The translations under genes were made by a program, and so were the position numbers. This document shows, one piece after another, positions 12,124 through 20,907 of a stretch of 64,000 nt of DNA. The DNA lies in NCBI GenBank assembly GCA_030704615.1, contig CM060731.1, positions 58,260,756 to 58,324,755 of the forward strand. Reading direction: 5' to 3'. The notes under the pieces are model-generated. The model was not told the DNA's origin, made no database searches, and was given only the letters and a program-made list of their open reading frames with translations. This DNA is from Takakia lepidozioides. Its lineage: Eukaryota; Streptophyta; Takakiopsida; Takakiales; Takakiaceae. Numbering within the stretch: position 1 is the stretch's first letter; the number at the start of each line of letters is the position of its first letter.

Positions 12124-13556
12124 AGAAATTCAAGGAGTTCAAAGTACTTACAGAAAAACAAACTGGAAAGCCTCTTAAGATTTTGAGATCTGACAATGGT
12201 GGTGAGTACATCTCAAAGGCTTTCAATCAGTTTTGTCAAGAGAATGGAATAGCTCGACAGTTTACTGTTCCATATACACCTGAGCAGAATGGTGTAGCTG
12301 AGCGGATGAATAGATCACTACAAGAATCTGCAAGGAGTATGTTGAAAGAAGTGAATCTTTCAAATCATTTTTGGGCAGAAGCTGTTGGCACTGCAACCTA
12401 TCTTCACAACAGAATACCTACCAAATCAGTGTTGGGAAAAACACCAGAAGAGGTATGGAGTGGTCAGAAGCCTAGTGTGGCTCATTGTAGGATTTTTGGA
12501 TGCCGTGTATATGTCCATATCCCTACTCAGAAGCGAAAGAAACTTGACTCCAAATCAGAAGAATGCATCTTCATTGGCTACACAGAAGGTGTAAAGGGAT
12601 ATAAGTTGTTCAATAAGACAACTAAGGCTGTCAAACACAGTAGGGACGTAGTGTTTGATGAAAGCTTCATACCCTCTTTGGTAGTGGGAGAAGATGACAT
12701 GGGAATGAGCTTAGAGCCATTACACCATTTTCAAAATGAGTCTTATGAGGAGCCAATACAAGAGATGGCTGAAGCAAATGATGGAGGTGTTCAACTTGAT
12801 GGAGTTGATCAAGGAGTCGAAGTTGGTGAACCACTTGTTGATATGGACTCTAGAGATGAAATTGAAGATGTGCCAATTCTAAGAAGATCTCAGCGGGAAA
12901 GAAAAACTCCTAGTAGGCTGATTATATCTATGAGTGCCATTGAAGCTATGGAAGAAGCATCACAAGTGGTTGAGCCTGCTACTTATGAGGAAGCGATGCG
13001 CTCTCCAGACAACCTACAATGGGAAGAAGCAATAAACTCAGAGTTGGATTCATTGATGCAAAACAAAGCATGGACACTCACTAGGTTGCCTACAGGACGA
13101 AGAGCCATTGGTTGCAAATGGATCTTCAAGTTGAAGTACAAAGCTGATGGATCTATTTACCGGTACAAAGCTCGTCTTGTAGCTAAGGGCTATACACAAA
13201 TTCAAGGAGTGGATTACAATGAAACATTTTCACCAGTGGTGAAGATTTCTTCTATCAGAATGTTGCTAGCTCTTGCAGCTCAATATGATCACGAAGTTCA
13301 TCAAATGGATGTTAAGACCGCATTTCTGAATGGAGAACTACAAGAAGAGATCTACATGAGACAACCTGAAGGGTTTGTACAGGGAGGAAGTGATATTGTG
13401 TGTAAGCTGCAAAAGAGTTTGTATGGACTCAAACAAAGTCCTCGAGCTTGGTATGCTAGGATCGATGCTTACCTCTTAAAAGCAAGATTTGAGCGAAGCA
13501 TTGCTGACACAAACATCTATGTGAAAAAAAAATGGGAAAGCAATTTGTGGTCATAG
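12117..13556 (+). CDS. Copia-A integrase core and reverse transcriptase (frame 2)
   Basis: Continues the polyprotein after the first frameshift. Integrase catalytic Asp and Glu lie in LRSDNGGEYIS and PYTPEQNGVAERMNRS. A variable acidic linker follows. The reverse transcriptase starts at KWIFKLKYKADGSIYRYKAR and carries HQMDVKTAFLNG and LYGLKQSPRAWY. A run of nine A residues at about 13524-13532 changes the frame, so the RT active-site block (ALYVDD) is read in frame 3. Apart from the two frameshifts I see no stop, which fits a young element. Confidence 0.9.
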   Translation: MLEKFKEFKVLTEKQTGKPLKILRSDNGGEYISKAFNQFCQENGIARQFTVPYTPEQNGVAERMNRSLQESARSMLKEVNLSNHFWAEAVGTATYLHNRIPTKSVLGKTPEEVWSGQKPSVAHCRIFGCRVYVHIPTQKRKKLDSKSEECIFIGYTEGVKGYKLFNKTTKAVKHSRDVVFDESFIPSLVVGEDDMGMSLEPLHHFQNESYEEPIQEMAEANDGGVQLDGVDQGVEVGEPLVDMDSRDEIEDVPILRRSQRERKTPSRLIISMSAIEAMEEASQVVEPATYEEAMRSPDNLQWEEAINSELDSLMQNKAWTLTRLPTGRRAIGCKWIFKLKYKADGSIYRYKARLVAKGYTQIQGVDYNETFSPVVKISSIRMLLALAAQYDHEVHQMDVKTAFLNGELQEEIYMRQPEGFVQGGSDIVCKLQKSLYGLKQSPRAWYARIDAYLLKARFERSIADTNIYVKKKWESNLWS

Positions 13557-14557
13557 CTCTATATGTGGATGACACAATCATTGTCACCAACGATCATCAA
13601 AGGTTGTTGCCAGAAACCAAAGCACTGTTAAGTGCTGAGTTTGCCATGACTGACATGGGTGAGATTCGGTTCTGTCTTGGTATTCAAATCAGCAGAGATC
13701 GATTGAACCATACAATATTCATGCATCAACGACAATACATTGAGACAATTCTACAAAGGTTTAAGTTGGAGATGAGTAAGCCAACATCAACTCCTCTCGA
13801 AGTTGGTTTGAAACTTACGAAGGATATGGCACCTAAGACTCAAGAAGAGCAAGAAGATATGAGGAAAACTCCTTATCAAAGCGCAGTCGGCAGTTTGATG
13901 TATTGCATGGTTTGTACTAGGCCAGACATTGCACATTCAGTGGGAGTGGTCTCACAATTTCTTTCAAATCCCGGACAAACCCATTGGAAAGCAGTGAAGA
14001 AGATATTTCGATATCTAAGAGGAACATCAACCTCTGGTCTACTCTATAAGAGAGTGGAAGATCCAAGTTTGTTGGGGTTTGCTGATGCTGACTGGGCAGG
14101 AGACATTGATAGTAGAAAATCAACTTCAGGCCATTGTTTCCTCCTAGCAGGTGGAGCTGTATCTTGGTCTAGCAAACGACAAGTTGCAACAGCGTTGTCA
14201 TCAACAGAAGCTGAGTACATGTCCATTACACAAGCAACAAATGAGGCTATTTGGTTACGGAAGTTGCTTGGAGATTTGGATTATCTCCAATCACTACCTA
14301 CGACTCTCTATTGTGACAATCAAAGTGCGATTGCACTGAGTCAGAATCCGAAATATCATTCAAGGACGAAGCACATTGAAGTGCAACATCACTACATACG
14401 AGAAGTTGTATGCAAGGGAGAGATCAAGATGATCTATTGTGCTACAGGAGATATGGTTGCGGATATTTTGACGAAGAGTCTACCACAAACAAAACACATA
14501 AAGTGTTCAACCTTACTTGGTGTCTCTTCTCCAAAGACAAACGAAGTAGCTCAATGA
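13532..14557 (+). CDS. Copia-A reverse transcriptase end and RNase H (frame 3)
   Basis: Begins with VIALYVDDTIIV, containing the RT catalytic YVDD. The RT connection (FCLGIQISRD, TRPDIAHSVGVVSQFL) follows, then RNase H with DADWAGDIDSRKSTSGHCF, SSTEAEYM and CDNQSAIALSQNP. It stops at 14555-14557, just before the purine tract and the 3' LTR. Confidence 0.9.
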   Translation: MGKQFVVIALYVDDTIIVTNDHQRLLPETKALLSAEFAMTDMGEIRFCLGIQISRDRLNHTIFMHQRQYIETILQRFKLEMSKPTSTPLEVGLKLTKDMAPKTQEEQEDMRKTPYQSAVGSLMYCMVCTRPDIAHSVGVVSQFLSNPGQTHWKAVKKIFRYLRGTSTSGLLYKRVEDPSLLGFADADWAGDIDSRKSTSGHCFLLAGGAVSWSSKRQVATALSSTEAEYMSITQATNEAIWLRKLLGDLDYLQSLPTTLYCDNQSAIALSQNPKYHSRTKHIEVQHHYIREVVCKGEIKMIYCATGDMVADILTKSLPQTKHIKCSTLLGVSSPKTNEVAQ

Positions 14558-14578
14558 TATGGTTTAATTGAGTGGGAG

Positions 14579-14911
14579 TGTTGGAAGTAATTAAACATAT
14601 CTACAACCAGACATACTGACAAGTCACAGTTAACAATAGAGATAAGCCTCGGTTAGCTAAAAGATAGCTAAAGTTAGCTTTAGTTATTAGTGACTCAAGT
14701 CATTGTACCAGAATAGCAAGTGGAGATAACTTAAGTAAAAGCATGGAGTTATGCTATAGTTATCTCAGCTATTCTGGATTAGACTTTGAGTATAAATAGG
14801 GAGAGCTCGGAGGGTGGACACAGCTTGTTGTGGTCCCATGGTTGGGTGGAGAGTTCTCAGTAATCAGTTTAAGCTTTAGTCTAAGACTTTAGTTCTTGCT
14901 CAATTCTAACA
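14579..14911 (+). repeat. Copia-A 3' LTR
   Basis: 333 bp, TG...CA ends. Matches the 5' LTR except for one A/G change and 45 bases after TATAAATA (14791 onward) in place of the four bases in the 5' copy. The extra bases contain GGGTGGACAC and a second GGGTGGAGAG, so a short direct repeat borders the difference. Confidence 0.95.
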
Positions 14912-15213
14912 TACATGTCAACAAAAGCAGTCTCCAAATTAATGTATGACTCAATTCCAGCTTTGATGATGCTAGCATGAACCTGTTTGCCCTTTTCCGA
15001 GGATCCTAGGATAACACATGCATTGAGAACTGAAATGAATATGACCCCTCGCCCCTTCCCAATGCATTTGCTCATACATAACCCCCAATGCAGCTGGTCT
15101 TGTTTGAGCACTTCTGTCTCAAGTCTGGTAACCTTGAACTTTTCTGTGTAGACCACCAGAGGGCAGCTGGGCAGCCATGGCTTCATAGACCAGATTACAC
15201 CGCCTACGCTCAA
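14912..15213 (-). pseudogene. PPR gene relic, part right of Copia-A
   Basis: The minus strand encodes ISVLNACVILGSSEKGKQVH and IKAGIESYINLETAFVDMYV, an L/S-type PPR module closest to the fourth module of the PPR gene at 17 kb. It ends exactly at the Copia-A target site; the module continues on the other side at 10114. The upstream part (15070-15213) no longer reads as PPR. This is a fragment of a related PPR gene on the opposite strand, cut by the retrotransposon. Confidence 0.75.
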
Positions 15214-15502
15214 CTAGGGAACCAACTTGAACAATCCAATTTTCCTGCCTGCTAATAAGGAACACTCATAGCAACAGCAGGACTGCTTCTGCTGATGTTT
15301 TGTAACAAAAAGAAACTTTTGCTATTAATCTAAGCAACTGGTGGAGGTACAATCAAGTCCTCAAAACATCATCATGCCAGCAAGTTCTTGTTGGCGAACT
15401 CCAAGCTTTAATTAAGTCTGCCTCACCTTATCAAAACCATTGTCCCACCACTGCGAACAATGTGAGAAGAAGTGCTGCCAGAGCTTGTCCTCTGCTCATT
15501 AA

Positions 15503-15537
<35 letters not shown>

Positions 15538-15640
15538 ATAAACATGCAATGAATGGAAAGGGAAAAACGAATTTGGAAGAATCAGTCATTTCAGAGAAGA
15601 GCCGACGGAACGATCAAGGGTGTCGTATTAAGGTCTGGTT
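15214..15640. other. Non-coding, simple repeat
   Basis: Holds a compound microsatellite (CT)n(CA)n at about 15505-15539. No gene seen. Confidence 0.5.
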
Positions 15641-16710
15641 TCAACAACAGTCCTGTATGAAGATGAGGTGAACCAAACAGGTGTAGATTCTGCTGAGATG
15701 GGTGCCCTCATCCCCTCCAACCCAAAAACGCACGCAAAGAGTTACACACCTTTCTTTATTTGCTCTGCAGGTTGGGGCCCTGCATCGCCAATGTTGCATG
15801 CCAATTCGACTCCATAGCCAGGTCCTTTGTTCCGCTGCAGGATGTAGGCCTCCAGCAGTATCTACGCAAGAAGAAAACATCGCGTTGGCCATAGCTGGCG
15901 CCATCGTGTCGCTCAATTTGTTCTTTGTGGCGGAAATCTCGACCTGCAGTCTTCGAACCACTGCAATCCACCGAAGGAACTGCGAATGGGGTGATACAGT
16001 GCCCAGATATACCTCTGTACATCCCAGAATGTTTGCTCAAAACCAGCAGCTTTGGCATGTAAACCGTCACGGGTGCCACGCCATTGCAGTGACTGAAGTG
16101 GTCCAATTCCTTCCACAAACTTCAATTTGAGCTATTGAGCTGGGATGACAACATGATGCGGCTGCCCGCAGGCAGAGTCCAAGATCATGTCTTCTTCTTC
16201 GGCTGAACTCCCGGGAGGCCTCACATCGTGCAAGATTGCAAAGGGCGTGGTTATGGAGCTGCAATGCGATTCCACCTGGGCAATGCCGGGCCTGATATCC
16301 TTGCAATTGGTTGCTATGGGGCTTTCGCAGCCTGCAGGCAAACGGCTAGGTACAATGTCACTCTGTGCTTGTTGTTGCGGTTCCTTTCTGATATCTCTCT
16401 TCTCGTTCCAGCCATGGCATATCCCCATAGCCCCCGCGGTCATATTTTGTCTGAGGGTGAAAGTCATGCAAAGCTCGTCCATAGCCCGTGGGAATTTCGG
16501 TGAGGTATAATGCACTTCTTAGTGTGCAAGGCTAGTAACGGAAGATGTGCAATACGCATTGTTGTGCTTCCTCTGTAGCAATGCAGAGCCAAAATTGCTA
16601 GTCACGCTGAGGGATGAGAGATTCACCGTCATTGATATCAATCCTCCCAGAGCCGGTTTTCCATTTCTATCCAGCAGGGCATAGAGCGCCTCGGCACAGC
16701 CCACCCGATT
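15640..16710 (-). pseudogene. Unrecognised coding-like segment, broken in several frames
   Basis: GC-richer than its surroundings, with back-to-back minus-strand frames of 60-127 codons that seem to continue one another. From right to left: 16519-16704 (ALYALLDRNGKPALGGLISM), 16132-16515 (MDELCMTFTLRQNMTAGAMG), 15913-16125 (GFEQTFWDVQRYIWALYHPI), 15641-15961 (NKLSDTMAPAMANAMFSSC). Amino-acid composition is protein-like and no introns are evident, so a processed or decayed intronless gene is plausible. I do not recognise the family. Plus-strand frames across the same bases look like shadows. Confidence 0.35.
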
Positions 16711-17096
16711 TCAGACAGAGGAATTGAGTGCTGATGTAAGGCTAGTTAATTCGAGCAAAGTTGCACTAGCCCTGAAACCAAAACGTTGCGACAGATGTCT
16801 ATTGTTGCTAAGTTAGGCGCAACAAAGCCCTGATAGCAATCAACATTCTCGAGAAATGAAAGGGGAATGGATATTATGGAAAGAATTGACGGCGTTCCAT
16901 CGATAACTTGGAGCTGCTAAAGGTCTAAGTTTTTATAGTGCTTGCATTCAGGCCAGGAAATGAGCAAAGAACAGCTGTGGCAGGAGTTCTTCTCCAATCC
17001 TTCACAATGGGGGGGACAACAGCTTTGATAAGGTGAGGCTATCTTCACTTAAGATTTGGAAAATTTTATCAATGGGGTCTTGTAATTGCAGCTGCC

Positions 17097-19787
17097 ATGA
17101 TGGTGTTTTGTGGATTAGACTGTGTCTTCAGTTTCCAGGGCTCCTGCAAATTTTGCTCTCCATCCGAGAAAAAGGCTGCAAAACTGAGAATCTTGCTGTT
17201 GCTGTCAGTAGGTCGTTTTTCCTATATAGCAGGGCATGACAGAAGGTTGTTCAAGCTTGTTTGTCCGAAAGATGCTTGGAGCTTTGGTTGGTATAGTCTG
17301 GTCTACATGAGGCTGTGCTTTGAAGGAAGCCCCGGCTGCTTTCCACTGGTCATTTCCACAGAAAATCCAAGCTCTCCAGACTTACGACATAAGCACTCCA
17401 AGGAGCCCCTCCTGATTGAGGGTTGGTCTAACCCTCCTTGGGTTAAAGCAGAGTTAGCTGCGATGATACCAGATTATGGTCGAAGGACAGAATCTGGTCA
17501 AACGTGGGCTATGGAGGAATATGAGTATCAACCACAATCAGCCTGGACTGAAGGACCGACAGAGGGTATCAGTAAGAACTCTTCAGCCACTTGTGGGGAT
17601 CTGAGGACGCTATGTAAGGCAGGACGTCTAAAAGAGGCTCTGCACATCCTGAAACAGCAACATATTCAGGCAGACTCCAATATTTATGTCTGTCTCTTGC
17701 GGGAGTGTATCAAAATGAAACTCTTAGCAGAGGGAAAGCAGGTTCATGCTCACATTATTGTAAGCAGATTCAAGCCAAACATCTTTCTATTGAACACCCT
17801 TGTCAACATGTATGCCAAGTGTGGAAGTGTGGTGGATGCACGCCGAGTGTTTGACAAAATGCCTCTGAGAGATCTGTTTACATGGAATATAATGATAGCA
17901 GGATACTCCAAGCGTGGGTGTGGTAAGGAGGCTTTGGAGATGTATATCCAAATGCAACAGGTAGGGTTGACAGCTGACAGGGTCACATTCATTTGCATTG
18001 TCAATGCGTGTGCCAGCCTAGGAGCCCTAGAAAAGGCTAAAGAGGTCTATGGTGACATCGTTAAAGCTGGAGTTGTTCGAGATGTCATTCTGGAAACTGC
18101 CCTTGTTGACATGTATGCCAAATGCGGGAGCATGAAGGATGCGCATGAGGTGTTCGTCACAATGGCTCAAAGAGATGTGGTCTCATGGAATGCCATAATC
18201 GCAGGATACACCCAGCATGGGTGTGGTAGGGAGGCCTTGGAGATGTATGAGCAAATGCGAAGAGAAGGGGTGACCCCTGACAGGGTCACGTTCACTTGCA
18301 TTCTCACTACATGTGCCAGCCTAGGAGCCATGGAAAAGGGCAAAGAGGTCCATGCTGACATCATCAAGGTTGGGATAGTGCTAGATTTTATTCTGGAGAC
18401 TGCCCTTGTTGACATGTATGCCAAATGTGGTAGCATGAAGGATGCATGTGCAGTGTTTGAAAAAATGACTGAAGGTGATGTGGTCGCATGGAATGCCATG
18501 ATGGCAGGATATGCTCAACACGGGTGTGGTAGGGAGGCCTTGGAGATGTATGAGAAAATGCAACGGGCTGGGGTGATGCCAGACAAAATCACCTTCATTT
18601 CTGTTCTCAATGCATGTGCCAGCCTTGGAGCACTTGAAGAAGGAAAAAACATTCATGCTGGCATCATCAAAGCTGGAATTGCATCATATAGGAATCTGGA
18701 GACTGCCCTTGTTGATATGTATGCTAAATGCGGAAGCATGAAGGATGCACGTGAAGTGTTTGACACTCTGGCTCAACCAAATGTGGTCTCATGGGGTGCG
18801 ATGATCGCAGGATATACCAAGCTTGGATGTGGTAGGGATGCTCTTGAAATGTATGAGGAAATGCAGCAGGAAGGGGTGCCCCCTGACACAGTCACCTTCA
18901 CTTGTGTTCTCAATGCTTGTGCCAGCCTAGGAGCCTTTGATAAGGGCAAACGAGTCCATGCTGACATCCGCAAAAGTGGAATAGTGCAAGATATTATTCT
19001 GGGAAACACCCTTATAGATATGTATGCCAAATGTGGGAATGTAAAGGATGCTCGTCAACTGTTTGACAGTATGGCTCAAAAAGATGTGGTTTCGTGGAGT
19101 ACGATGATTTCAGGATATGCTCAGAATGGGTATGGTAGGGAGGCTCTCGAGATCTATGAGAAAATGATATGGGAAGGGATGATGCCCAGCAAGGTCACGT
19201 ACGTTTCCGTTCTCAATGCATGTGCCAGCCTGGCAGCCTTGGAAAAGAGCAAACAAGTTCATGATGATATCATCCAAGCTGGGATTGCTCTCGACACCAT
19301 TCTAGAGACTGCTTTTATCAACATGTATGTCAAATGTGCCAGTATGAAGGATGCACGTCAAGTGTTTGACAAGATGGCTAAACGAGATCTGGTCTCATGG
19401 AGTGTGATGATCGCAGGATATGGTCAGCATGGATGTGGTAGGGAGTCTCTCGAACTTTTTGAACAAATGCAACAGGAAGGCTTGAATCCTGATGATATTA
19501 CGTTTGTTTCTCTTCTCTCTGCATGCAGCCACATGGGCCTAGTGGATGAAGGCCACCACTACTTCAGTTCCATGGTTCGTGATCATCACATCAATCCTAC
19601 ACCAGAACTTTGTTGCTGCATGGTGGACCTTCTTGGCCGTGCAGGGAAATTGGAGGAGGCAGAGGACTTCATTAATAAAATGCCTATTGACCCAGGTGCT
19701 TCGGTGTGGGGGGCCTTGCTTGGTGCCTGCAGAACTCATGGGAATGTGGAGATAGCAGAACGAGTTGCAAAATGTTTTTTCAAGTGA
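17097..19787 (+). CDS. PLS-class pentatricopeptide repeat protein, truncated after the E region
   Basis: Open for 896 codons from ATG 17097, no intron. The first 170 residues are not PPR, so the true start may be later, for example ATG 17512 (MEEYEYQPQ). About six P-L-S modules follow, each with MYAKCGS...DAR.VFD..., VVSWNAMIAGY and LNACASLGALEKGK.VH. The MY start codons at 17808, 18111, 18414, 18717, 19020 and 19323 are exactly 303 bp apart. An E-like region (SVWGALLGACRTHGNVEIAE) ends at TGA 19785-19787. Family role: organelle RNA binding, usually C-to-U editing or processing. The DYW deaminase tail is lost, so editing would need a partner. Neighbouring PPR relics at 10.1 and 14.9 kb are close relatives. 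Function of the truncated protein is uncertain. Confidence 0.85.
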   Translation: MMVFCGLDCVFSFQGSCKFCSPSEKKAAKLRILLLLSVGRFSYIAGHDRRLFKLVCPKDAWSFGWYSLVYMRLCFEGSPGCFPLVISTENPSSPDLRHKHSKEPLLIEGWSNPPWVKAELAAMIPDYGRRTESGQTWAMEEYEYQPQSAWTEGPTEGISKNSSATCGDLRTLCKAGRLKEALHILKQQHIQADSNIYVCLLRECIKMKLLAEGKQVHAHIIVSRFKPNIFLLNTLVNMYAKCGSVVDARRVFDKMPLRDLFTWNIMIAGYSKRGCGKEALEMYIQMQQVGLTADRVTFICIVNACASLGALEKAKEVYGDIVKAGVVRDVILETALVDMYAKCGSMKDAHEVFVTMAQRDVVSWNAIIAGYTQHGCGREALEMYEQMRREGVTPDRVTFTCILTTCASLGAMEKGKEVHADIIKVGIVLDFILETALVDMYAKCGSMKDACAVFEKMTEGDVVAWNAMMAGYAQHGCGREALEMYEKMQRAGVMPDKITFISVLNACASLGALEEGKNIHAGIIKAGIASYRNLETALVDMYAKCGSMKDAREVFDTLAQPNVVSWGAMIAGYTKLGCGRDALEMYEEMQQEGVPPDTVTFTCVLNACASLGAFDKGKRVHADIRKSGIVQDIILGNTLIDMYAKCGNVKDARQLFDSMAQKDVVSWSTMISGYAQNGYGREALEIYEKMIWEGMMPSKVTYVSVLNACASLAALEKSKQVHDDIIQAGIALDTILETAFINMYVKCASMKDARQVFDKMAKRDLVSWSVMIAGYGQHGCGRESLELFEQMQQEGLNPDDITFVSLLSACSHMGLVDEGHHYFSSMVRDHHINPTPELCCCMVDLLGRAGKLEEAEDFINKMPIDPGASVWGALLGACRTHGNVEIAERVAKCFFK

Positions 19788-20205
19788 TCCGATCCAAAAG
19801 GAGTCGGGGTGCACAGCCACCTTGAGGGCCGGCCAAGTGTCCCACATTTATGGGAGATGAAAAATTGCTTCCCATTGACGAGGAAATCTCTCCTGAGTGG
19901 AGGTGATTGTTGGGGGCAGATCAAGGATGCTGGTTATGTGCCTGACACAGCTTTGTTTCTCATTATGAGGAGGAGCAAAAGGGAAATTCTCTTTGCGATC
20001 ACTTGAAGAAACTGCCTGATGCTTATCAGCTCACTAGCACACCGACGGGTACAACTATCCATTTGATCAAAAACCCTCAGCATTCGGTGTCTGCCTTACC
20101 ACCACTGACTAGTTCATATTGAACAATGTTGGGCGAGGAGCTGTCGTGCGGATGCCAACCCTTCCACAACTCCAATATGGGGTTGCTTCTTGTGGGATTA
20201 ATGGT
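19788..20205 (+). pseudogene. Decayed E+/DYW tail of the PPR gene
   Basis: Directly after the PPR stop, pieces of the usual C-terminus survive in shifting frames: DAGYVPDTALF near 19928, then EEEQKGNSLCDHLKKLPDAY and TGTTIHLIKNPQ to about 20080, and VGRGAVVRM with LQYGVASCG near 20130-20200. In intact DYW proteins these align to the HxE zinc motif, the CxxCH motif and the CGDYW end. Here the HxE glutamate is replaced (HLKKL), the CGDCH block is missing and the end reads CGING. The deaminase is therefore dead. Confidence 0.7.
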
Positions 20206-20815
20206 GAAGTGAACGGCAAGAAAGTGCTCCACGGTAACCATGAGGTCAAAAAATTTCTTATTCACAAGCAAGGGTTGAGCTGCAGTATGACACTGCAAAC
20301 TAGACTGAGCCACCTGTGAAGATAATCACCATTGTGGTCATAAAACAGCTGGAGAACTCAGATTGAGGAATGTTGTATATAAGGATGCACAACTTGGCTT
20401 GATGCATGCTCTAGAATCATCTGATTTGGTCAAGTAATGAAGGAGCTGTAAAGGTTTGAGCAGTAAACTGATTGTTATGTACATGTCACCCTTGACTATC
20501 GCACCTTTGAAAGCAGATTTCAGCATGGTTCTGACCAATAAGGGCATGGCACAAGGAAGTAACAAATGTGCATATTCAGCTGAACCTGAGCGGCTATTTG
20601 GCCTTAATCCGACCTTTACAAGGTGCATCATAATAGGCATATGCCTCAGTGTGATCGTTATCTGGCTTAATCCTTGTCAGTAACAAAATAGTTCTGGCTT
20701 CGACAACACAGTTTTCGCCCAACTACAAATTATGGCATGACATACAGTGGGTGGTCTGATCACCATCTTTCCCAATACACCGTCCTTCAAAATTTGTACC
20801 AGTGGCGGATACGTC
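20206..20815. other. Intergenic, no gene recognised
   Basis: Short frames only. No domain, repeat or RNA feature could be supported before the (CT)n tract at 20819. Confidence 0.4.
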
Positions 20816-20818
<3 letters not shown>

Positions 20819-20853
<35 letters not shown>

Positions 20854-20907
20854 GGCCACAAGGCTACGGCAAACAACGTCTTATGAGTACAATCTCTCTC
20901 TCTCTAG
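20819..20907 (+). repeat. (CT)n tract and R1 3' end
   Basis: A pure (CT)n run of about 30 bases at 20819-20850 is followed by ATGGCCACAAGGCTACGGCA and CAACGTCTTATGAGTACAAT, the conserved 3' end of R1, then a second (CT)n run. The LINE fragment starts immediately after. Confidence 0.7.

Larger units (their letters stand above)
10110..14916 (+). mobile_element. Ty1/Copia LTR retrotransposon, near-complete (Copia-A)
   Basis: 5' LTR 10115-10406 and 3' LTR 14579-14911 both begin TGTTGGAAG and end CTAACA. A perfect target duplication TACAT flanks the element (10110-10114, 14912-14916). A primer site TGGTATCAGAGCC, complementary to initiator tRNA-Met, follows the 5' LTR at 10407. A purine tract GAGTGGGAG precedes the 3' LTR. 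The LTRs match almost base for base except for one A/G difference and a 41-bp length difference just after the TATA box. Protein order Gag, protease, integrase, RT, RNase H defines Copia. Two frameshifts interrupt the polyprotein. The near identity of the LTRs indicates recent insertion. Confidence 0.95.
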
